This document shows positions 55,802 to 64,000 of a stretch of DNA of 64,000 nt, piece by piece. Below the pieces are notes generated by a model, which ran no database searches, had not been told where the DNA came from, and saw nothing but the letters and a program-made list of their open reading frames with translations. Each line of letters opens with the position of its first letter. Position 1 is the first letter of the stretch. Made by a program: the position numbers and the translations under genes. Source of the DNA: JALYLC01 sp963743275 (lineage in GTDB: Bacteria; Actinomycetota; Thermoleophilia; Gaiellales; JALYLC01); contig CAVUPB010000007.1 in NCBI GenBank assembly GCA_963743275.1, positions 186,001-250,000 of the forward strand, in the 5' to 3' direction.

Positions 55802-57904
55802 ATGCCCCAAGTCGCAACCCGCAAGGACACACGGATTCCGAAGATGGATGAGCTCGGCCTGGTCCGGAACATCGGGATCATGGCTCACATCGACGCCGGC
55901 AAGACGACGGCGACCGAGCGGATCCTCTTCTTCACCGGCAAGACGCACAAGATCGGCGAGGTCCACGAGGGCTCGGCGACGATGGACTGGATGGCGCAGG
56001 AGCAGGAGCGCGGCATCACGATCACGTCTGCCGCGACGACCGCGTTCTGGCGCGACCATCGCATCAACATCATCGACACTCCCGGCCACGTTGACTTTAC
56101 GGTCGAGGTCGAGCGGTCGCTGCGCGTGCTCGACGGAGCGGTCGCGCTGTTCGACGCCGTCGCCGGCGTGCAGCCGCAGTCGGAGACGGTCTGGCGCCAG
56201 GCCGACAAGTACAAGGTGCCGCGCCTCGTCTTCATCAACAAGATGGACCGCGTGGGCGCCGACTTCGCCGCGTCGGTGCAGTCGATCGTCGATCGCCTCG
56301 GCGCGCGGCCCGTGCCGATCCAGCTGCCGATCGGCGCCGAGGACGCGTTCGAGGGGATCATCGACCTCGTCGAGCGCAAGGCGATCCGCTACACGGACTC
56401 GATCGGCGACACCTGGGAAGAGACGGAGATCCCGGACGAGCTGGCGGCTGCGGCCGCCACGGCCCGCCACGACCTCATCGAGGCCGTCGCGGATCACGAC
56501 GACGACATCGCGATGGCGTTCCTCGAGGACGAGGAGATCGACGCCGCGCGCCTGCGCTCCGCGATTCGCGCGTGCACGCTCGACCTCTCGATCACGCCCG
56601 TCCTGTGCGGCTCGGCGTTCAAGAACAAGGGCGTCCAGCCGCTCCTCGACGCGATCATCGACTACCTGCCCACGCCCCTCGACAAGGGCTCGGTGCACGG
56701 CGTCGACCCGAAGACGGAAGCCGAGATCGAGCGCAAGCCGAGCCTCGACGAGCCGTTCTGCGCGCTGGCGTTCAAGATCATGTCCGACCCCTTCGTCGGC
56801 AAGCTGACGTACTTCCGGGTCTACTCGGGCGTGCTCAAGGCCGGCTCGCACGTCTACAACCCGGCCACGGGCCGCAAGGAGCGCGTCGGGCGCATCCTCC
56901 AGATGCACGCCAACAGCCGCGAGGAGCGCGAGTCCGTGGGCGCCGGCGAGATCGCCGCCGCCGTCGGCCTCAAGCAGGTCACGACCGGGCACACGCTGTG
57001 CGAGGAGTCGCACCCGATCCTGCTCGAGTCGATCACGTTCCCCGAGCCCGTCATCGGACTCGCCGTCGAGCCCAAGACGAAGGCCGACCAGGACAAGCTC
57101 GCACAGGCGCTCGGACGGCTCTCGGAAGAGGACCCGACGTTCCGCGTGCGCACCGACGAGGAGACCGGCCAGGTCGTCATCTCGGGCATGGGCGAGCTGC
57201 ACCTCGAGATCATCGTCGACCGCCTCGTGCGCGAGTTCAGCGTCGCGGCCAACGTCGGCAAGCCCCAGGTCGCCTACCGCGAGACGGTGCGCCGCAAGGT
57301 CGAGAAGGTGCAGGGCAAGTTCGTGCGCCAGACGGGCGGCCGCGGCCAGTACGGCGACGCCGTCATCTCGATCGAGCCGAATCCGGGCAAGGGCTACGAG
57401 TTCGACAACAAGATCACGGGTGGCGTGATCCCGAAGGAGTACATCAAGTCCGTCGACGAGGGCATCCGCGAGGCGATGGAGTCGGGCACGGTCGCCGGCT
57501 ACCCCGTCGTGGACGTCAAGGCGACGCTCACCTTCGGTTCCTACCACGACGTCGACTCGTCCGAGATAGCATTCAAGGTCGCCGGATCGATGGCGTTCAA
57601 GACGGCCATGCCCAAGGCCGACCCGACGCTGCTCGAGCCGGTCTTCGCGGTGGAGGTCGAGACGCCCGAGGAGTACATGGGCGACGTCATCGGCGACCTC
57701 TCCTCGCGGCGCGGGCGGATCCTCAGCATGGAGCCGCGCGGGAAGACCCAGATCGTCACGGCGCGCGTGCCGCTCTCCACGATGTTCGGCTACGCCACCA
57801 CGGTTCGCTCGCTGAGCCAGGGCCGCGCCACCTACACCATGCAGTTCGCAAGCTACGAAGAAGTCCCCAAGGCGCTCGCCGACGAGATCGTCGCGGGTCG
57901 CTAG
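55802..57904 (+). CDS. fusA: Elongation factor G
   Basis: 700 residues, the canonical length. GTPase motifs AHIDAGKTT (G1), RGITITSA (G2), DTPGHVDFT (G3) and NKMD (G4) precede domains II-V, including the RQTGGRGQYGD segment of domain IV. It catalyses ribosomal translocation. Part of the str operon, 21 nt after rpsG. Confidence 0.98.
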   Translation: MPQVATRKDTRIPKMDELGLVRNIGIMAHIDAGKTTATERILFFTGKTHKIGEVHEGSATMDWMAQEQERGITITSAATTAFWRDHRINIIDTPGHVDFTVEVERSLRVLDGAVALFDAVAGVQPQSETVWRQADKYKVPRLVFINKMDRVGADFAASVQSIVDRLGARPVPIQLPIGAEDAFEGIIDLVERKAIRYTDSIGDTWEETEIPDELAAAAATARHDLIEAVADHDDDIAMAFLEDEEIDAARLRSAIRACTLDLSITPVLCGSAFKNKGVQPLLDAIIDYLPTPLDKGSVHGVDPKTEAEIERKPSLDEPFCALAFKIMSDPFVGKLTYFRVYSGVLKAGSHVYNPATGRKERVGRILQMHANSREERESVGAGEIAAAVGLKQVTTGHTLCEESHPILLESITFPEPVIGLAVEPKTKADQDKLAQALGRLSEEDPTFRVRTDEETGQVVISGMGELHLEIIVDRLVREFSVAANVGKPQVAYRETVRRKVEKVQGKFVRQTGGRGQYGDAVISIEPNPGKGYEFDNKITGGVIPKEYIKSVDEGIREAMESGTVAGYPVVDVKATLTFGSYHDVDSSEIAFKVAGSMAFKTAMPKADPTLLEPVFAVEVETPEEYMGDVIGDLSSRRGRILSMEPRGKTQIVTARVPLSTMFGYATTVRSLSQGRATYTMQFASYEEVPKALADEIVAGR

Positions 57905-57970
57905 ACCAGCACCAGGAATCCTGGGCCTCCGGGCCCTCAATAGCCACTTTCAAGGGAGTACGAACCGGCG

Positions 57971-59164
<1,194 letters not shown>

Positions 59165-59185
59165 CGAAGGAGACCGTCGACACCC

Positions 59186-59210
59186 CCGGGCCCGCATCAG
59201 GCGGGCCCGG
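59186..59210 (+). terminator. Hairpin between tuf and rpsJ
   Basis: Perfect 10-bp stem CCGGGCCCGC-ATCAG-GCGGGCCCGG without a T tract. It may partly terminate the str operon, or act in S10-operon control. Confidence 0.55.
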
Positions 59211-59227
59211 ACGTCGCGCCGACCGCC

Positions 59228-59536
59228 ATGGCACAGCAGAAGATCCGCATCCGCCTGAAGGGCTACGACCACGCGCAGCTCGATCTCTCGGCGCGCTCGA
59301 TCGTCGAGACCGCGCAGCGCACCGGCGCGACCGTTTCCGGTCCTGTTCCCCTGCCGACCGAGAAGAACGTCTACTGCGTGATCCGCGGGCCGTTCAAGGA
59401 CAAGGACGCCCGCGAGCATTTCGAGATCCGGACGCACAAGCGCCTGATCGACATCCACCAGCCGACCCCGAAGACGGTCGACGCGCTCATGCGCCTCGAC
59501 CTGCCGGCGGGCGTCGACATCGAGATCAAGCTGTAG
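59228..59536 (+). CDS. rpsJ: Ribosomal protein S10
   Basis: 102 residues: KIRIRLKGYDHAQLDLSA, GPVPLPTEKNVYCV, FEIRTHKRLIDI. Part of the 30S head and the NusB/NusG antitermination partner. First gene of the S10 operon, placed directly behind tuf. Confidence 0.97.
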   Translation: MAQQKIRIRLKGYDHAQLDLSARSIVETAQRTGATVSGPVPLPTEKNVYCVIRGPFKDKDAREHFEIRTHKRLIDIHQPTPKTVDALMRLDLPAGVDIEIKL

Positions 59537-59545
59537 GCGAGGGCA

Positions 59546-60163
59546 ATGGCGAAAGTCATCATCGGCCGCAAGCTCGGCATGACGCAGTTCTTCACGGAGG
59601 ACGGGCAGCACATCGCCGTCACCGTGATCCAGGCTGGTCCGTGCCCGGTGTCGCAGGTCAAGACCGAGGCGGATCACGGCTACGACGCCGTGCAGCTCGC
59701 CTACGACGAGGTGCCGGAGCGCAAGCTCTCGAAGCCCGAGCGCGGGCACCTGTCGAAGAACGCCATCTCCCCGCACCGCCACCTGCACGAGTTCCGCGGG
59801 GCCTTCGAGCTCGCCGCGGGCGAGGTCGTGACGGTCGAGGGCTTCGAGCCCGGAGACGCCGTCAAGGTCAGCGGGCGCTCGAAGGGCAAGGGCTTCGCCG
59901 GCACCATCAAGCGCCACGGGTTCTCCCGCGGCCCGGTCTCGCACGGCTCGCACAACGTGCGCGCGCCGGGCTCGATCGGCCAGTCGGCCACGCCCTCGCG
60001 CGTCATCAAGGGCGTGCGCATGGCCGGTCACATGGGCGCCGCCAACCGTACCCAGCGCGGCCTGCAGGTGCTCGACCGCGACGTCGAGCGCAACCTGCTG
60101 CTGATCACCGGCGCGGTGCCGGGCCCGACCGGCGGCCTCGTGTTCGTGCGGGAGGATCGCTGA
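59546..60163 (+). CDS. rplC: Ribosomal protein L3
   Basis: 205 residues. KVIIGRKLGMTQFF start and the central GKGFAGTIKRHGFSRGPVSHGSHNVRAPGSIG loop that reaches toward the peptidyl transferase centre are intact. Overlaps rplD as TGATG. Confidence 0.97.
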   Translation: MAKVIIGRKLGMTQFFTEDGQHIAVTVIQAGPCPVSQVKTEADHGYDAVQLAYDEVPERKLSKPERGHLSKNAISPHRHLHEFRGAFELAAGEVVTVEGFEPGDAVKVSGRSKGKGFAGTIKRHGFSRGPVSHGSHNVRAPGSIGQSATPSRVIKGVRMAGHMGAANRTQRGLQVLDRDVERNLLLITGAVPGPTGGLVFVREDR

Positions 60164-60780
60164 TGGCCACGCTCACCGCGCCCGTCGTGGGCGGCAAGGG
60201 GAACGTCGAGCTCGCAGCCGAGGTCTTCGGCCACGAGACGCACCGGCAGCTGCTCTACGAGGCAGTGCGCGCCGAGATGCTCGCGCGCCGCCAGGGCACG
60301 TCCGAGACCAAGACGCGCGGCCAGGTGGCCGGCGGCGCGGCCAAGCCGTGGCGCCAGAAGGGCACCGGCCGGGCGCGCGCGGGCACGACCCGCTCGCCGC
60401 TCTGGAAGGGCGGCGGCGTCGTCTTCGGCCCGCACGCCCGCGACTACGGCGTCAAGATGAACCGCAAGGCCGCCCGGCGCGCCAAGCTGATCGCGCTGTC
60501 GCAGCATGCGGCGCTCGGCAGCCTCGGCGTCTTCGACGGCGCGACGTTCTCGTCGCCCAAGACCAAGGACGCCGGCGCGCTCGTGCAGGGCTGGGCCCAG
60601 CAGCTGCCGCTCGTCGTCCTGGTCGGCGAGGAAGAGACCGCCGCGGCGCTCTCGTTCCGCAACCTCGAGCGCGTGATCGTCGCGTGGGCCGAGGACATCA
60701 CGGTCGTCGAGCTGCTCTGGGCGCGCAGCCTGCTCGTCTCGCAGGTCGCACTCGAAGAGCTGCAGGGAGGTGCCTCGTGA
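60163..60780 (+). CDS. rplD: Ribosomal protein L4
   Basis: 205 residues. Contains the exit-tunnel loop (GTSETKTRGQVAGGAAKPWRQKGTGRARAGTTRSPLW). In many bacteria L4 also represses the S10 operon. GTGA overlap with rplW. Confidence 0.97.
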   Translation: MATLTAPVVGGKGNVELAAEVFGHETHRQLLYEAVRAEMLARRQGTSETKTRGQVAGGAAKPWRQKGTGRARAGTTRSPLWKGGGVVFGPHARDYGVKMNRKAARRAKLIALSQHAALGSLGVFDGATFSSPKTKDAGALVQGWAQQLPLVVLVGEEETAAALSFRNLERVIVAWAEDITVVELLWARSLLVSQVALEELQGGAS

Positions 60781-61078
60781 CCTCGGTGACCACCGATCCG
60801 CGCCATGTGATCCTCGAGCCGGTCGTCTCGGAGAAGGCCTACAACCTGATCCAGTTCGACAAGTACACGTTCAAGGTGCATCCCAAGGCGCACAAGACGC
60901 AGGTGCGCCAGGCCATCGAGCTGCTCTTCGGCGTGCACGTCGTCGCCGTCAAGATCGTCAACGTGCCGGGCAAGCCCAAGCGGCGCGGCCAGGTGTCCGG
61001 GTTCCGGCCCGGCTACAAGAAGGCGATCATCCAGCTGCGCGCCGGCGATTCGATCGAGCTCTTCGAGGGGGCGCGCTA

Positions 61079-61079
<1 letters not shown>
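60777..61079 (+). CDS. rplW: Ribosomal protein L23
   Basis: 100 residues from GTG 60777: ILEPVVSEKAYNLIQFDKYTFKVH, then VRQAIELLFGVHVVAVKIVNVPGKPKR. Docking site for SRP and trigger factor at the tunnel exit. One-base overlap with rplB. Confidence 0.96.
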
Positions 61080-61918
<839 letters not shown>

Positions 61919-61921
61919 GCG

Positions 61922-62197
61922 ATGTCTCGTAGCTCCAAGAAGGGCCCGTTCATCGAAGAGCGCCTCATGAAGCGCGTCGAGGAGATGAACGCCACCCGCT
62001 CCAAGCGCATGATCAAGACGTGGTCGCGGACGTCGACCATCTTCCCGGAGATGGTCGGCCACACGATCGCCGTGCACGACGGGCGCAAGCACGTGCCCGT
62101 GTTCGTGTCGGAGTCGATGGTCGGTCACAAGCTCGGCGAGTTCGCGCCCACACGCACCTACCGTGGGCACGCCGACAAGCAGGCGAAGCGGCGGTAA
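61922..62197 (+). CDS. rpsS: Ribosomal protein S19
   Basis: 91 residues: RSSKKGPFIEERLMKRVEEMN, TWSRTSTIFPEMVGHTIAVHDGRKHVPVFV, GHKLGEFAPTRTYRGH. Part of the 30S head with S13. One nt before the GTG of rplV. Confidence 0.97.
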   Translation: MSRSSKKGPFIEERLMKRVEEMNATRSKRMIKTWSRTSTIFPEMVGHTIAVHDGRKHVPVFVSESMVGHKLGEFAPTRTYRGHADKQAKRR

Positions 62198-62198
62198 C

Positions 62199-62908
62199 GT
62201 GGCGACGACCACCGATCAGCCGACGCTCGTGCGCGCCCAGGTGCGGCATCTGCGCTGCTCTGCGCGCAAGGCGCGCGTGATCCTCGATCACGTGCGCGGC
62301 CTCTCCGTCATGCAGGCGGAGGCCACGCTGCAGTTCTCCCCGCGCGCCGCGGCCCGGGACGTGCTCGGCCTGCTCCGCTCCGCGACGGCGAACGCCAAGG
62401 AGAACCACGACATCGACCGCGCCGAGCTCGTGATCGATCACTGCTTCGCCGACGAGGACCGCACGCTCAAGCGCTTCAAGCCGCGCGCACGCGGCCGTGC
62501 CTCGAGCATCCACAAGCGCATGTGCCACGTCACGATCGTGCTGCGGCACGTCGCCGTGCCCGAGCAGCGCGACATCTCGGCCGCGCAGGCCACGATTGCC
62601 GCCGAGAGCCGTCGCGCGCGCACCCGCCGGGTGCCGGGCACGCCGGCGCCGGCGGCCGAGGTCGCGGCGCCCGAGGAGACCGTGGCCGGCGAGACCACCG
62701 CCGAGGCCACCGCGCCGAAGCCCAAGGCGCCCCGGAAGCCGCGCGCGGCCAAGCCCGCCGCGGCCGAGGCGACCGAGACCGCCGAGCCCGAGGCCGCGCC
62801 CAAGCCGCGCAAGCCCCGGGCGGCAAAGCCCGCCGCGAAGCCCGACGAACCGGCTGAGCAGGTCGCTGACGATGCGGCCGAGAAGACCGCCGACGAAGGG
62901 GACTCGTA

Positions 62909-62909
<1 letters not shown>
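62199..62909 (+). CDS. rplV: Ribosomal protein L22 with long C-terminal extension
   Basis: 236 residues from GTG 62199. The L22 domain (about residues 10-120; LRCSARKARVILDHVRG, SIHKRMCHVTIVLR) is normal, including the basic tunnel hairpin. An extension of ~110 residues rich in Ala, Pro, Lys, Arg and Glu follows, with repeated KPRAAKPAA-like units. The family is usually 110-130 residues. The tail would project from the exit or solvent side of the 50S; its role is unknown. Confidence 0.95.
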
Positions 62910-63906
<997 letters not shown>

Positions 63907-63907
<1 letters not shown>

Positions 63908-64000
63908 TGCTGCTCCCACGTCGTTTCAAGTACCGCAAGCAGCAGCGCGGCAGCCGCGCCGGCATGTCGAAGGGGCACCAGACGGTGCAGTTCGGCGAGT
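63907..64000 (+). CDS. rplP: Ribosomal protein L16 (partial)
   Basis: The first 31 residues before the window edge: MLLPRRFKYRKQQRGSRAG and then MSKGHQTVQFGE, the conserved L16 start. One-base overlap with rpsC. The gene continues beyond the window. Confidence 0.95.

Overview
This is a chromosomal window from a very GC-rich actinobacterium. The evidence is heavy GC codon bias, frequent GTG starts and the order tRNA-Met, rpmG, secE, nusG, rplK, rplA, rplJ, rplL, rpoB, rpoC, rpsL, rpsG, fusA, tuf, S10 operon. A long insertion in RpoC and long tails on L22 and S3 suggest the Thermoleophilia/Solirubrobacterales side of the phylum; this is inference, not proof. I see no prophage, insertion sequence, rRNA or CRISPR array.

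Region 1 (1-11300) looks like an envelope and lipid island. A partial ABC exporter and an amidohydrolase lie on the minus strand. Then comes a tightly overlapping minus-strand operon of six genes (8496 down to 2694): esterase, small membrane protein, MprF/DUF2156-like aminoacyl-lipid synthase, EamA-type transporter, stand-alone receiver protein, and a two-domain esterase. A third esterase converges on it. Divergent from the operon is a DesK/NarL two-component system coupled to a diacylglycerol-kinase-like lipid kinase. Region 2 (11300-16000) has malate synthase in an operon with an MBL-like protein and a membrane protein, then a cupin and an FAD amine oxidase.

Region 3 (16000-31500) is an amine and amino-acid uptake and catabolism region. 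It holds an enolase-superfamily enzyme, a potDBCA-type polyamine transporter, an SDR, a ferritin-like protein, a prolyl-aminopeptidase-like hydrolase, QueF, a deoxyribosyltransferase-like protein, a DAO-family oxidase, an APC permease, an M20 peptidase and a kinase-M23-aminotransferase fusion of about 955 residues. Region 4 (31500-37150) has an S1-domain RNA-binding protein, a DUF349 protein, OsmC, a zinc-ribbon membrane protein and a second APC permease.

Region 5 (37330-64000) is the transcription and translation super-cluster. It is interrupted twice. Between rplL and rpoB sit a small zincin-like protein, a one-TM protein and a divergent FtsH-like protease. Between rpoC and rpsL sit an HD-GYP protein and an apparently autonomous small unit: promoter, structured leader, strong Shine-Dalgarno site, a 22-codon ORF encoding five perfect Ala-His-Gly-Trp repeats, and a strong terminator. 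I consider that unit the best candidate for something undescribed.

Two themes recur. Many first-in-operon genes carry a TAnnnT-like hexamer ending 7-8 nt before the start codon, with no Shine-Dalgarno site, as expected for leaderless mRNAs; in one case the whole 17-bp gap between two divergent genes is a palindrome serving both directions. Also, palindromes with a GGGGTC-(T/A)-GACCCC core sit singly or in pairs at the 3' ends of genes.
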